From positions 1-64,000 of the forward strand of contig NZ_JBNNGK010000011.1 in assembly GCF_050268245.1 (NCBI RefSeq): a DNA stretch of 64,000 bases, written 5' to 3'. The notes beneath the pieces were generated by a model. The model searched no databases. It worked only from the letters and a program-made list of their open reading frames with translations, and was not told the origin of the DNA. A program made the position numbers and the translations under genes. The DNA is from JBNNGK01 sp050268245. GTDB lineage: Bacteria; Pseudomonadota; Gammaproteobacteria; Enterobacterales; Enterobacteriaceae. Below, one piece after another: positions 8,325-17,764 of this stretch (position 1 is its first letter; the number at the start of each line of letters is the position of its first letter).

Positions 8325-8358
8325 AAAAGGTTCGCTACGGCGAACCTTTTCTGTTTTT
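8325..8358. terminator. Bidirectional terminator between yggE and argP
   Basis: AAAAGGTTCGC (8325-8335) and GCGAACCTTTT (8340-8350) form a perfect 11-bp stem with a TACG loop. It is followed by a CTGTTTTT tract on the + strand and has an A-rich left flank giving U on the minus strand. It lies between two convergent stop codons. Confidence 0.85.
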
Positions 8359-9250
8359 AATCCTGCCGCAGAACTTGATGCCCATGGGCCAGCAGTGCAT
8401 CGGTGACTTTGCGCATCATACGGCTTTCTGGCGCGAAGCGGTGCCAGAACAACATACGGCGTTGTAGCAGGCCAGGTGTCAGATCGACTAACTCGCCGGA
8501 TGCCAATTCTTTCTCAATTTGCAGGTGGGGGATCATACAACAGGTTGTGCCTTGGCGTGCCAACTGCACGAAGGCTTCGGATGAGTTAACGATATGGCAG
8601 GGAACGCTGCCCGGCGATAAGTCGAAGTTTTGTTGCAGAAAGGCCTGATGCATATCGTCGAGATGATCGAACGCCACCGCAGGGGCTTTCAATAGTGCGG
8701 AACGTGTGACACCGCTTGGGAAATAACGCTCGGCAAAATCCGGCGAGGCGACGAACAGATAATCCAGTGCGCCCAATTGGTCCACTAGGCAGCTCGGCAA
8801 CGGTTGCGGTTGAATACTTACTGCGCCAACAACCTCGCCACGGCGCAGGCGTTCTTGGGTGCGGGTTTCATCTTCTACCTGTAGATTTAGGCGGATCGGT
8901 GAATCGGCCAGCACCGGCTTGAGTGCTGGCAGTAACCATGTTGCCAGGCTATCGGCATTGACCGCCAACGAGAGCAGCAGCGGGGTATCAACGCCGGTAT
9001 CATTACCTAGCCACTCTTCTTCCAGCAATTCGACCTGATGCAACAACGCCAGCAATCTCTGTCCTTGCTCAGTCGGGCGCGGCGGCACGGTACGTACCAA
9101 TAACGGTTGGCCGAACAAGTTTTCCAACTGTTTGATGCGTTGAGATACCGCCGATTGTGTGATGCAGAGTTTTTGTGCCGCGCGCTCAAAGCCACGCTCA
9201 CGGATCACCGCGTCCAGCGCTTGTAGCGTTCTATAGTCTGGGCGTTTCAT
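8357..9250 (-). CDS. argP: LysR-type transcriptional regulator ArgP
   Basis: A 297-residue LysR-family regulator (also called IciA). The N-terminal winged helix-turn-helix (residues ~5-64, RTLQALDAVIRERGFERAAQ followed by the recognition helix with QSAVSQRIKQLE) binds DNA; the rest is the periplasmic-binding-protein-like effector domain. ArgP senses arginine and lysine, activates argO and regulates lysine-biosynthesis genes in E. coli. Length equals the E. coli protein, and synteny with argO/yggE and rpiA supports orthology. It is divergent from rpiA, the two starts being separated by 127 bases. Confidence 0.93.
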   Translation of the reverse strand: MKRPDYRTLQALDAVIRERGFERAAQKLCITQSAVSQRIKQLENLFGQPLLVRTVPPRPTEQGQRLLALLHQVELLEEEWLGNDTGVDTPLLLSLAVNADSLATWLLPALKPVLADSPIRLNLQVEDETRTQERLRRGEVVGAVSIQPQPLPSCLVDQLGALDYLFVASPDFAERYFPSGVTRSALLKAPAVAFDHLDDMHQAFLQQNFDLSPGSVPCHIVNSSEAFVQLARQGTTCCMIPHLQIEKELASGELVDLTPGLLQRRMLFWHRFAPESRMMRKVTDALLAHGHQVLRQD

Positions 9251-9377
9251 CGGAGAGCTATCCCTTAAAGTCAGTTGATTTAGGCACTATGCCACAATTT
9301 GTGATCCTGCCAGAGTGCAAAACAGCGAATTACCTTATAATACGCACACGTTTTCGTACATAGGCAATGAAAATACC

Positions 9378-10034
9378 ATGACGCAGGATGAACTGAAAAA
9401 AGCGGTAGGTTGGGCAGCGCTGGACTATGTTAAACCCGGCACTATTGTGGGGGTAGGAACCGGATCTACCGCCGCACACTTTATCGATGCGCTGGCTTCG
9501 ATAAAAAATCAGATTGAAGGCGCAGTTTCCAGCTCCGATGCTTCTACCGCCAAGCTGAAAAGCTTGGGGATTCACGTGTTCGATAGCAACGAAGTTGATG
9601 AACTGGATATTTACGTTGATGGTGCCGATGAAATCAACGGTCAGATGCAGATGATCAAAGGCGGTGGCGCAGCACTGACCCGTGAGAAAGTGATCGCGGC
9701 TATTGCACGTAAGTTCATTTGTATAGCGGATGCCTCTAAGCAGGTCGATGTTCTGGGCAAATTCCCGCTACCGGTAGAGGTGATCCCAATGGCACGTTCT
9801 TACGTCGCTCGGGAGCTGGTGAAGCTGGGGGGTTTGCCGGAATACCGCCAGAATGTGGTTACGGACAATGGCAATGTCATCTTGGATGTGCATAACCTCA
9901 CGATTATGGATGCCATCGCGCTAGAAAATAAGATTAACGCCATTGCTGGCGTGGTCACGGTTGGGTTGTTCGCTAACCGTGGTGCTGATGTGGCGTTGAT
10001 CGGTACACCAAACGGCGTGAAGGTTGTCGAATAA
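9378..10034 (+). CDS. rpiA: Ribose-5-phosphate isomerase A
   Basis: A 218-residue cytoplasmic enzyme interconverting ribose 5-phosphate and ribulose 5-phosphate. The family motif GVGTGSTAAHFIDAL (residues ~25-39), the DGADEIN loop with catalytic acids (~81-87) and KGGGAALTREK (~94-104) are intact. An upstream in-frame codon at 9315 exists, but ATG 9378 gives the canonical MTQDELKKAVGWAAL start and the E. coli length. It lies between divergent argP and serA, as in E. coli. Confidence 0.96.
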   Translation: MTQDELKKAVGWAALDYVKPGTIVGVGTGSTAAHFIDALASIKNQIEGAVSSSDASTAKLKSLGIHVFDSNEVDELDIYVDGADEINGQMQMIKGGGAALTREKVIAAIARKFICIADASKQVDVLGKFPLPVEVIPMARSYVARELVKLGGLPEYRQNVVTDNGNVILDVHNLTIMDAIALENKINAIAGVVTVGLFANRGADVALIGTPNGVKVVE

Positions 10035-10379
10035 ATCAACCGCTATGATGCTTGGGCAGGATGCATATTTTTGCACTGGTGAGAGTCACACTGCCCATTC
10101 TTCAGACATATAATTTTTAGCAGAAAACATGTTTTATTTAATGCGCTAATTTTGGTGACATGTATCACACTTCGCTAGTTACGCCCCTTAAGCTTCTGTC
10201 AAATTCTTTCCCTTCGGTATTTTTCACCATAATCGACTCGCAACACTGAGGCTTGTGCTGGCGATCAGGCAATCGTTTGTATTGCCGCCCGCGTTATTTT
10301 TGTTATGTTGGTGAACGTGCTGTTCTATCACCTCGGATAACGCAGCCGCTTCTGAAGTCTGAACAATAGGGTCGGGTAA
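10035..10379. other. Intergenic region rpiA-serA
   Basis: 345 bases with no credible gene. The only element I can support is a CRP-like palindrome at 10154-10169. The rest presumably holds the serA promoters; in E. coli these are controlled by Lrp and cAMP-CRP. Confidence 0.5.
10154..10169. promoter_or_regulatory. Candidate CRP site upstream of serA
   Basis: GGTGACATGTATCACA matches the CRP half-sites TGTGA-N6-TCACA in nine of ten positions. It lies about 210 bases before the serA ATG. E. coli serA is known to respond to cAMP-CRP and Lrp, so a functional role is plausible, but it is inferred. Confidence 0.5.
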
Positions 10380-11618
10380 ATGGCAAAAGTATCATTGGAG
10401 AAAGACAGGATTAAGTTCCTGTTAGTTGAAGGGGTTCATCAGAGCACGGTCGATAACCTGCGCGCTGCCGGTTATACCAACATTGAATACCATAAAGGTG
10501 CGTTAGACACCGAGTCACTGAAGGCGTCGATTCGCGATGCCCACTTCATCGGTATTCGCTCGCGCACACATTTGTCTGAGGACGTTTTCGCTGCGGCTGA
10601 AAAGCTGGTTGCGGTGGGATGTTTCTGTATCGGCACCAACCAAGTTGATTTAAAAGCGGCGACCAAACGCGGTATTCCGGTGTTTAACGCCCCATTCTCT
10701 AACACGCGATCCGTGGCCGAAATGGTGCTTGGCGAACTGTTGTTAATGCTACGCGGCATTCCTGCGGCTAATGCCAAAGCGCACCGCGGCGTGTGGAACA
10801 AGCTGGCGGTAGGTTCGTTTGAGGCGCGTGGTAAAAAGCTCGGTATTATCGGTTACGGCCATATCGGCACCCAACTGGGCATTCTGGCCGAAGGGCTCGG
10901 GATGAAAGTCTTCTTCTACGACATCGAAAACAAGCTGCCGCTAGGTAATGCGCAACAGGTGCGCCACTTGTCTGATTTGCTGAATATGAGCGATGTGGTG
11001 ACGTTGCACGTGCCGGAAACGTTATCCACCAGAAATATGATGGGTAAAGAAGAGCTGGCGTTAATGAAACCAGGCTCGATTTTGATCAACGCCTCGCGCG
11101 GTACGGTCGTCGATATTCCGGCATTGTGTGACGCACTGGCCAGCGATCATTTGGCTGGCGCAGCGATTGACGTTTTCCCTGAAGAGCCTGCCACCAACAG
11201 CGATCCGTTTAATTCACCGCTGTGTGAATTTGATAACGTGATCTTGACGCCGCATATCGGCGGCTCGACGCAAGAAGCACAAGAAAATATCGGTGACGAA
11301 GTCGCAGGCAAGCTGGCGAAATATTCTGATAACGGTTCCACATTGTCTGCGGTTAACTTCCCGGAAGTGTCGTTGCCAGCACATGGCCCGAATTCAAGCC
11401 GTTTGTTGCACATTCACGAAAACCGCCCTGGCGTATTAACGCAGATTAACCAGATTTTCGCTGAAGAAGGCGTAAACATTGCCGCTCAGTATCTGCAAAC
11501 GGGGCCGGAAATTGGTTATGTGGTGATCGACATCGAAGCGGAAACCGAGCGTGCCGACGCTGCACTGCAGCGAATGAAGGCCATTCAAGGCACCATTCGT
11601 GCACGTTTGTTGTTCTGA
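10380..11618 (+). CDS. serA: D-3-phosphoglycerate dehydrogenase
   Basis: A 412-residue enzyme that oxidises 3-phosphoglycerate with NAD in the first committed step of serine synthesis. The NAD-binding motif GYGHIGTQLG (around residue 158), the catalytic Arg in NASRGTVVD and the His in HIGGSTQEAQE are present. The C-terminal ACT domain (residues ~338-412, starting RLLHIHENRPGVLTQ) is the serine-binding feedback site. Length is close to E. coli SerA (410). The ATG is preceded by AGGGTCGGG, a modest ribosome-binding site. It is convergent with ygfA; 11619-11817 between them contains no gene. Confidence 0.96.
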   Translation: MAKVSLEKDRIKFLLVEGVHQSTVDNLRAAGYTNIEYHKGALDTESLKASIRDAHFIGIRSRTHLSEDVFAAAEKLVAVGCFCIGTNQVDLKAATKRGIPVFNAPFSNTRSVAEMVLGELLLMLRGIPAANAKAHRGVWNKLAVGSFEARGKKLGIIGYGHIGTQLGILAEGLGMKVFFYDIENKLPLGNAQQVRHLSDLLNMSDVVTLHVPETLSTRNMMGKEELALMKPGSILINASRGTVVDIPALCDALASDHLAGAAIDVFPEEPATNSDPFNSPLCEFDNVILTPHIGGSTQEAQENIGDEVAGKLAKYSDNGSTLSAVNFPEVSLPAHGPNSSRLLHIHENRPGVLTQINQIFAEEGVNIAAQYLQTGPEIGYVVIDIEAETERADAALQRMKAIQGTIRARLLF

Positions 11619-11817
11619 GATGAGGCCGAGAGTGAGCCAAAACGGCCGGGTTCTGGTGGCCTAGATGGCTGACAACATCGGCATCCGTTTGTTGTGTTGG
11701 GCGTAGCCTGCTGCGCCCGTCAATATAACCTTTCAGTTAACGGTTGGGCTGCACTGACGTATTCAGAAAAAATCACATCTGACTAGGCTTGCCAAACGGC
11801 GTTGGTTTAGCCTTTAA

Positions 11818-12435
11818 CTATTCAGCTATCGGCCATGCCCAGACTTTAGACGGGGTGATGATTTCTGGCAGTGGAATATCCCACTGTTCTACCGGCAGTG
11901 TGTCAACCTGCTGACAATCATGCGCTAGCCCAATTGGATAAGTGCCACTGTGTCGCCAGTTTTGTAACGTGCGATCATAAAAACCGCCGCCCATACCGAG
12001 CCGCTGACCATGTTGGTCGAATGCCACCAACGGTGTCAATATCACGTCTAACTGATCGGGGGGCAAAACGTGACGCACGTCGAGTATTGGTTCACGAATA
12101 TTGAACCGATTGTTCACCAGCAATGTGTCGGTAGCGTAACGTAGAAACAGCAAGTGACCGGCGCTAAACGGATGCAATACGGGGAGATAAACCTGTTTGT
12201 TCATCTGCCACAGACGTTCTATTAACGGTTGAGTATTGAGTTCACCGTCGAATGACAGGAATGCTGCCACACTGCTTGCCGCGTTAATCTTGGGGTGAGT
12301 GGCAATACGATCAGCAATCTGATTGGCAAAATCACGCTGTTGTTCAGCGGATAACGCGCGACGCTGTTGGCGGATTTGGTGACGAATGCGTTGCCGCTGT
12401 GCGGCAAACTGAGGCTGGAAAAGCATAGTTTGCAT
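11818..12435 (-). CDS. ygfA: 5-formyltetrahydrofolate cyclo-ligase
   Basis: A 205-residue enzyme converting 5-formyltetrahydrofolate to 5,10-methenyltetrahydrofolate with ATP. The diagnostic phosphate-binding motif GMGGGFYDRTL lies at about residues 145-155, and a basic N-terminal helix (RQRIRHQIRQQRR) is typical. It is downstream of the 6S RNA gene on the same strand; in E. coli ssrS and ygfA are co-transcribed, and the 38-base spacing here fits. The family also has a persister/biofilm link in E. coli. No terminator was assigned with certainty, though an imperfect stem occurs at about 11785-11812. Confidence 0.93.
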   Translation of the reverse strand: MQTMLFQPQFAAQRQRIRHQIRQQRRALSAEQQRDFANQIADRIATHPKINAASSVAAFLSFDGELNTQPLIERLWQMNKQVYLPVLHPFSAGHLLFLRYATDTLLVNNRFNIREPILDVRHVLPPDQLDVILTPLVAFDQHGQRLGMGGGFYDRTLQNWRHSGTYPIGLAHDCQQVDTLPVEQWDIPLPEIITPSKVWAWPIAE

Positions 12436-12472
12436 AGCGTGTTGAAATGGGTAACCCCATAAACCGCATGAA

Positions 12473-12655
12473 GGGAATCTCCGAGATGCCGTCGCAGGCT
12501 GTAACCCTTGAACCCATGGTTCAAGGTGAACGTGTTGTCACAATCTTTAGGCTTCTCGGCGAACGAGCATGCGCACCGATCGTGGATCATCACATTCTGT
12601 TGGTACTAAATATCGGCTCAGGGGACTGGCCCGCTGGCGAACATCTCAGAGAAAT
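12473..12655 (-). ncRNA. ssrS: 6S RNA
   Basis: Read on the minus strand, the 183 bases begin ATTTCTCTGAGATGTTCG and end GGAGATTCCC, matching the two ends of E. coli 6S RNA. The closing stem pairs CTCTGAGATG with CATCTCGGAG. The internal GGGCCAGTCCCCTGAGCC segment and the TTGAACCATGGGTTCAAGGG hairpin are also recognisable. 6S RNA mimics an open promoter and sequesters the sigma-70 RNA polymerase holoenzyme in stationary phase. Its location between zapA and ygfA on the same strand is the conserved one. Ends are set by alignment from memory with the E. coli RNA and could shift by a base or two. Confidence 0.95.
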
Positions 12656-12665
12656 TTTTTACTCA

Positions 12666-12690
12666 TTGCCGAAACCTGCGGTTTCAGCAA
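12666..12690 (-). terminator. Hairpin between zapA and ssrS
   Basis: On the minus strand TTGCTGAAACC and GGTTTCGGCAA (12690-12680 and 12676-12666) pair over 11 positions, one of them G-U, around a 3-base loop. It lies just after the zapA stop. The A/T-rich tract that follows runs into the 6S promoter-proximal region, so it may act as the zapA terminator. Confidence 0.55.
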
Positions 12691-12696
12691 CTTATG

Positions 12697-13026
12697 TTAT
12701 TCGAATTGTGCATCCTGACGGTCAGCGATGCGACCTTGTTCAAGCAGTGCTTGTTCAATGGTCTGTTGCAGCATGCGAATACGTTGTTCCATATTGGCTG
12801 CATAATCACGAGTTTTCAAGCGTTCTTGAGCAAGTTCGTGACAAACATTCAACGCGGCGATGAAAACCAGCTGTTCTGTATTTGTGACTTTAGTGCGAAC
12901 TTTTAGATCTTGCAACCGTTGATTAAGATCGTCTGCTGCCATGTTCAACGCATCTTGTTGCTCTGGCGGACAATTCACTCTTAATGAGCGGCCAAAAATT
13001 TGAATATCTACCGGTTGTGCAGACAT
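12697..13026 (-). CDS. zapA: Cell division protein ZapA
   Basis: A 109-residue FtsZ-ring stabiliser: a globular N-terminal part (MSAQPVDIQIFGRSLRVNCP) and a long C-terminal coiled-coil helix through which it dimerises and binds ZapB and FtsZ. An in-frame codon upstream would add MRQEGG, but the start at 13026 gives the E. coli length of 109 and the canonical beginning, with GGAAGGTGGC as its ribosome-binding region. It is divergent from ygfB and upstream of the 6S RNA. Confidence 0.93.
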   Translation of the reverse strand: MSAQPVDIQIFGRSLRVNCPPEQQDALNMAADDLNQRLQDLKVRTKVTNTEQLVFIAALNVCHELAQERLKTRDYAANMEQRIRMLQQTIEQALLEQGRIADRQDAQFE

Positions 13027-13333
13027 GCCACCTTCCTGCCTCAATTTCGCGCCCGCTCCGGTCTGTCGAAGCGGGCGTCACTATATATACCCTAGTACCG
13101 AGATACAACCCCTTTTTCCAGTACCTGGTTGTAATCTACTGTGTGGCACGTTGCTCGTCAAAAAAGAGTGTTAAAACACGTACAAAACATCATGTTAAAC
13201 TCAGACGGCGCGGTGTAAACCCACACACATACGGATTATAACTCGCCACTGCGGGGGCGTGCTTATCTGGTATAACCACGGACCTTGGTGGTAGCATAAC
13301 ACGAACTTATCCTGCCAACGATGACGAATACGC
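13027..13333. other. Divergent intergenic region zapA-ygfB
   Basis: 307 bases between two divergent starts. It must carry promoters in both directions. I found no hairpin or motif that I can assign with confidence. Confidence 0.4.
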
Positions 13334-13912
13334 ATGTCTATACAGAATACATTTCCAAGTTACCAATCTTTGACCGTGGCTCTCAATCAGCAAGCGGTGG
13401 CGTTAACCGCAGCTGAAATGCATGGGTTACTTAGCGGTTTGCTGTGTGGTGGCAACCGCGATGCCAGCTGGCAGACGCTGGTGCATGATCTGACCAACGA
13501 GGGCGTGGCATTCCCACAGGCGCTCAGCCAGCCGTTGCAGCAACTGTATGACATCACCCGTGAAACACTGGACGATGATGAGTTCATGTTCCAGTTGATG
13601 ATGCCGGAAGGTGAAGCGGTAACGGTGTTTGAGCGTGCCGATGCGTTGGCCGGTTGGGTCAACCATTTCTTGCTTGGCCTAGGCATGATGCAACCGAAAC
13701 TGGCGCAGGTGAAGGACGAAGTGGGCGAAGCGATTGACGATCTGCGCAACATTGCGCAACTGGGCTACGACGAAGACGAAGACCAGGAAGAACTGGAACA
13801 GTCGTTGGAAGAAGTGGTGGAGTACGTGCGTGTTGCTGCGATTTTATGCCACACAGAATTTAGCCGTCGTCAGCCAACCGCAGCAGAAAATAGCAAACCA
13901 ACGTTACATTAA
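13334..13912 (+). CDS. ygfB: UPF0149 family protein YgfB
   Basis: A 192-residue all-helical cytoplasmic protein of the UPF0149 (YecA/YgfB) family. Recognisable segments are AEMHGLLSGLLCGG (residues ~28-41), the acidic WVNHFLLGLGMMQP region and the DEDEDQEELEQSLEEVVEYVRVA tail. Its biochemical role in Enterobacterales is not established; in Pseudomonas a homologue affects beta-lactamase regulation. It is the first gene of the run ygfB-pepP-ubiH-ubiI, as in E. coli. Confidence 0.92.
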   Translation: MSIQNTFPSYQSLTVALNQQAVALTAAEMHGLLSGLLCGGNRDASWQTLVHDLTNEGVAFPQALSQPLQQLYDITRETLDDDEFMFQLMMPEGEAVTVFERADALAGWVNHFLLGLGMMQPKLAQVKDEVGEAIDDLRNIAQLGYDEDEDQEELEQSLEEVVEYVRVAAILCHTEFSRRQPTAAENSKPTLH

Positions 13913-13979
13913 GCTAAGCCGCGAGATATCAGCGTATGGGTGGCCGTGAGCAACGGCGAACAGATTTCAGGAGAAGGAC

Positions 13980-15293
13980 ATGACTCAGCAGGAATACCAC
14001 AATCGCCGTCAGGCATTGTTGGCTAAAATGGCGCCAGCTAGCGCGGCGATTATTTTCGCAGCGCCTGAAGCGACGCGCAGTGCAGATTCAGAATATCCTT
14101 ACCGCCAGAACAGCGATTTTTGGTATCTGACGGGTTTTAACGAGCCGGAAGCGGTACTGATTCTGGTGAAAAGCGACGAAACGCATAACCACAGCGTCTT
14201 GTTCAACCGCGTACGCGATCTGACTGCGGAAATCTGGTTTGGTCGTCGCTTGGGGCAAGAGGCCGCGCCGGCCAAACTTGGTGTGGATCGTGCCTTACCG
14301 TTTGATGAGATCAACGACCAGTTGCATTTGTTGCTTAATGGACTGGACGTGGTGTACCACGCCCAAGGTGAATACGCTTACGCGGACGATATTTTCTTCG
14401 CGGCGTTGGACAGGTTGCGTAAAGGCTTCCGTCAAAACCTACAAGCGCCCACAACCGTCATCGATTGGCGTCCGTGGTTGCACGATATGCGTTTGTTCAA
14501 ATCGCCAGAAGAAATTGCTGTTATGCGCCGCGCCGGTGAAATCAGCGCGCTGGCGCACACCCGCGCGATGGAAAAATGCCGTCCGGGCATGTTCGAATAC
14601 CAGTTAGAAGCAGAAATTCATCACGAATTTGCTCGTTTAGGCGCACGGTATCCTTCCTATAACACCATCGTTGGCAGCGGCGAGAATGGTTGCATCCTGC
14701 ATTACACGGAAAATGAAAGCGAAATGCGCGATGGCGATTTGGTATTGATCGATGCGGGTTGTGAGTATCGTGGTTATGCCGGGGATATTACCCGTACTTT
14801 CCCAGTCAATGGTAAGTTTAGTCAGCCGCAGCGTGCGGTATATGACATTGTTCTTGCCTCATTGAACAAAGCGCTGGAGATGTTCAAGCCGGGAATCAGC
14901 ATTCGCGATGTGAATGAAGAAGTGGTGCGTATTATGGTTAATGGCTTGGTTGAGCTGGGCGTGATGACCGGTGAAGTAGAGCAATTAATTGCTGAACAGG
15001 CGCACCGCCAGTTCTTTATGCACGGCCTGAGCCATTGGTTAGGGCTGGATGTGCATGACGTTGGCCATTATGGTTCGCCAAGCCGCGATCGCGTGCTGGA
15101 GCCGGGGATGGTACTGACGGTTGAGCCGGGCTTGTATATCGCACCGGATGCCGACGTGCCGCCAGAATACCGCGGTATTGGTATTCGTATTGAAGACGAT
15201 ATTTTGATCACCGCTGACGGTAATGAAAACTTCACCGCCAGTGTGGTGAAAGACGCCGATGCGATCGAAGCGCTGATGGCGGCGGCAAGATAA
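13980..15293 (+). CDS. pepP: Xaa-Pro aminopeptidase P
   Basis: A 437-residue manganese enzyme that removes N-terminal residues preceding proline. The creatinase-like N-terminal domain is followed by the pita-bread M24 catalytic domain. Metal ligands can be placed in LIDAGCEYRGYAGDITRTFP (two Asp), HGLSHWLGLDVHDVG (His), LTVEPGLYI (Glu) and GIRIEDDILIT (Glu). Length is as in E. coli (441). The stop is one base before the ubiH ATG, indicating tight translational coupling in the ygfB-pepP-ubiH-ubiI operon. Confidence 0.95.
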   Translation: MTQQEYHNRRQALLAKMAPASAAIIFAAPEATRSADSEYPYRQNSDFWYLTGFNEPEAVLILVKSDETHNHSVLFNRVRDLTAEIWFGRRLGQEAAPAKLGVDRALPFDEINDQLHLLLNGLDVVYHAQGEYAYADDIFFAALDRLRKGFRQNLQAPTTVIDWRPWLHDMRLFKSPEEIAVMRRAGEISALAHTRAMEKCRPGMFEYQLEAEIHHEFARLGARYPSYNTIVGSGENGCILHYTENESEMRDGDLVLIDAGCEYRGYAGDITRTFPVNGKFSQPQRAVYDIVLASLNKALEMFKPGISIRDVNEEVVRIMVNGLVELGVMTGEVEQLIAEQAHRQFFMHGLSHWLGLDVHDVGHYGSPSRDRVLEPGMVLTVEPGLYIAPDADVPPEYRGIGIRIEDDILITADGNENFTASVVKDADAIEALMAAAR

Positions 15294-15294
15294 C

Positions 15295-16473
15295 ATGAGC
15301 GTAATCATTGTCGGCGGAGGTATGGCTGGTGCGACGTTGGCGTTAGCTATTTCGTCGCTGACTCAAGGAAGGGTTAAGATCGATCTGGTTGAGGCAACTT
15401 GCCCGGTGGATCGTTCGCATCCGGGCTTTGACTCGCGGGCAATCGCCCTGGCACAGGGCACCTGTCAGCAATTGACGCGTATCGGCGTCTGGCCTGCGCT
15501 ACGTGATTGCGCTACGGCAATCACGCATGTACATGTCAGCGACCGCGGTCACGCGGGTTTTGTCAATCTATATGCACAGGACTATCACGTCGAAGCGCTT
15601 GGTCAGGTGATTGAGTTACATGATGCTGGTCAGCGATTATTTGCTTTGTTGAACAAGGCGGCGGGCGTGACGGTGCATTGCCCCGCTAAAGTGGTCAACG
15701 TACAGCGGAGCGTTGAGCGTGCCGACGTGCAGTTGGATAATGGCCAGCGTCTAAGCGGCCAATTGCTGGTAGCGGCGGACGGTTCGCGTTCAGCGTTGGC
15801 ACAGGCTTGCCAAGTACAATGGCAGCAGCAGGATTATTCTCAGTTTGCCACTATCGCCAATGTCACTACTGAGCGAGCGCCAGAAGGTCGTGCCTTTGAG
15901 CGATTTACCCAACACGGCCCGCTTGCGTTGTTACCCATGTCACAGGGCCGCAGTTCGCTGGTGTGGTGCCATGCGCGAGAAGATCGCGACAAAGTCGATA
16001 GCTGGTGCGACGCGCGTTTTCTCAGTGAGTTACAGCAGGCGTTTGGCTGGCGATTAGGCCGCATAGTGAAAGTAGGGCAACGTCATAGTTATCCGCTCAG
16101 TTTGTTGACCGCTAACCAGCATGTTACGCATCGGCTGGCGCTGGTGGGGAATGCGGCACAAACGCTGCACCCGATTGCCGGCCAAGGCTTTAATTTAGGC
16201 TTGCGCGATGTGATGTCGCTTGCGGAGCAACTTGCCGAAGCGGCGCTGAGCGGTGACGACTTGGGTGCTTATCCGTTACTGAGCCGTTACCAACAACGAC
16301 GGCAGCAAGACCAACAGGCGACGATCCGTGTAACCGATGGTCTGATCAAACTGTTTGCCAACCGTTATGAACCACTGCTGGTGGGGCGTAATCTCGGTCT
16401 GATGGCAATGGAACAGTTGCCGCCGGTGCGTGATGCCTTTGCTAAACGTACGTTAGGATGGGTTGAGCGCTAA
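15295..16473 (+). CDS. ubiH: 2-octaprenyl-6-methoxyphenol hydroxylase
   Basis: A 392-residue FAD-dependent monooxygenase that hydroxylates the C4 position of the ubiquinone ring in the aerobic pathway, as part of the Ubi complex. The FAD-binding GxGxxG-type motif (VGGGMAGATLA, residues ~5-15), the middle DG motif (AADGSRSALA) and the second FAD motif NAAQTLHPIAGQGFNLGLRD near residue 283 are visible. The Asn before AAQ replaces the Asp of most relatives, but this is also how I recall E. coli UbiH. It begins one base after pepP and precedes its paralogue ubiI by 40 bases. Confidence 0.94.
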   Translation: MSVIIVGGGMAGATLALAISSLTQGRVKIDLVEATCPVDRSHPGFDSRAIALAQGTCQQLTRIGVWPALRDCATAITHVHVSDRGHAGFVNLYAQDYHVEALGQVIELHDAGQRLFALLNKAAGVTVHCPAKVVNVQRSVERADVQLDNGQRLSGQLLVAADGSRSALAQACQVQWQQQDYSQFATIANVTTERAPEGRAFERFTQHGPLALLPMSQGRSSLVWCHAREDRDKVDSWCDARFLSELQQAFGWRLGRIVKVGQRHSYPLSLLTANQHVTHRLALVGNAAQTLHPIAGQGFNLGLRDVMSLAEQLAEAALSGDDLGAYPLLSRYQQRRQQDQQATIRVTDGLIKLFANRYEPLLVGRNLGLMAMEQLPPVRDAFAKRTLGWVER

Positions 16474-16513
16474 CCGTAGTGATATTTAACGCGTTTTTAA
16501 GGAACTAAGCAGC

Positions 16514-17716
16514 ATGCAATCATTTGATGTGGTTATTGCCGGTGGCGGGATGGTCGGATTGGCGCTAGCCTGCGGCTTGCAGGGCAGTGGTCTGCGTGTC
16601 GCGGTGCTCGAGCACCGCCAGCCAGAAATATTGCCACCGCCGCCACAGCCCGCGCTGCGCGTTTCAGCGATCAACACAGCCAGTGAACGTTTGCTACGGC
16701 ATCTTGGCGTGTGGGATGACATTGTGCACCTGCGGGCGAGTGCCTACAACGCGATGGAAGTGTGGGATCGCGACAGCTTCGGCAAAATCGGTTTCCGTGG
16801 TGACGAATGTGGTTACAGCCATTTGGGGCATATCATTGAAAATGATGTGATCCAGCAGGCATTGTGGCAAAAAGCCGCTGGGTTGTCTGACATCACATTG
16901 ATAACTCCTTCAGCGCTCAAACAGGTAGCTTGGGGAGAAAACGACGCCTTTATAACTCTTGATGATGGCCGAATGTTGAGCGCGCGTTTGGTGGTCGCGG
17001 CTGATGGGGCGAATTCGTGGCTGCGTCAGCATGCTGATATTCCGTTGACCTTCTGGGACTACCGCCATAGCGCACTGGTTGCCACTATTCGCACGGAAGA
17101 GCCACATTTGGCCACCGCGCGGCAGGTTTTTCATGGCGACGGTATTTTGGCGTTTCTTCCGTTTAGCGATCCGCACTTATGTTCGATTGTTTGGTCGGTC
17201 GCGCCGAATGAGGCGGAACGCCTGAAACAGCTCACGCCGGAACAGTTTAACCGTGAGCTAGGCATGACCTTTGATATGCGTCTTGGCGCGTGTTCATTAG
17301 AAAGTGAACGGCTAACGTTCCCGCTTATTGGCCGTTACGCGCGTAACTTTGCCGGGCATCGGCTGGCGTTGGTGGGCGATGCGGCACACACCGTGCATCC
17401 GTTAGCGGGGCAGGGGGTTAATCTGGGCTTTATGGACGCAGCTGAATTAATTGCTGAACTGAAGCGTTTGCAACGCCAAGGCAAAGATATCGGTCAGCAT
17501 CTCTATTTGCGCCGCTATGAACGTCGACGTAAACACGGGGCTGCGGTGATGCTGGCCAGTATGCAGGGGTTCCGCGAGCTGTTTGATGGCAACAATCCGG
17601 CCAAGAAACTACTGCGTGACGTTGGCTTAAGGTTGGCAGACAGTTTGCCGGGTGTGAAACCAAAACTGGTACGGCAGGCCATGGGGCTGAACGATTTGCC
17701 GGCGTGGTTAGCGTAA
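16514..17716 (+). CDS. ubiI: 2-octaprenylphenol hydroxylase UbiI (VisC)
   Basis: A 400-residue FAD monooxygenase paralogous to UbiH that introduces the C5 hydroxyl of ubiquinone. It carries the same three motifs: IAGGGMVGLALACGL (residues ~8-22), AADGANSWLR (~158) and LVGDAAHTVHPLAGQGVNLG (~287). The ribosome-binding site is AAGGAA. It closes the ygfB-pepP-ubiH-ubiI operon, with a strong hairpin 48 bases downstream, before the gcv operon. Confidence 0.94.
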   Translation: MQSFDVVIAGGGMVGLALACGLQGSGLRVAVLEHRQPEILPPPPQPALRVSAINTASERLLRHLGVWDDIVHLRASAYNAMEVWDRDSFGKIGFRGDECGYSHLGHIIENDVIQQALWQKAAGLSDITLITPSALKQVAWGENDAFITLDDGRMLSARLVVAADGANSWLRQHADIPLTFWDYRHSALVATIRTEEPHLATARQVFHGDGILAFLPFSDPHLCSIVWSVAPNEAERLKQLTPEQFNRELGMTFDMRLGACSLESERLTFPLIGRYARNFAGHRLALVGDAAHTVHPLAGQGVNLGFMDAAELIAELKRLQRQGKDIGQHLYLRRYERRRKHGAAVMLASMQGFRELFDGNNPAKKLLRDVGLRLADSLPGVKPKLVRQAMGLNDLPAWLA

Positions 17717-17764
17717 TCGCTGTTTTGATTTTCCCCTGTTGGCCTATTCGGCTCTTCATCCACG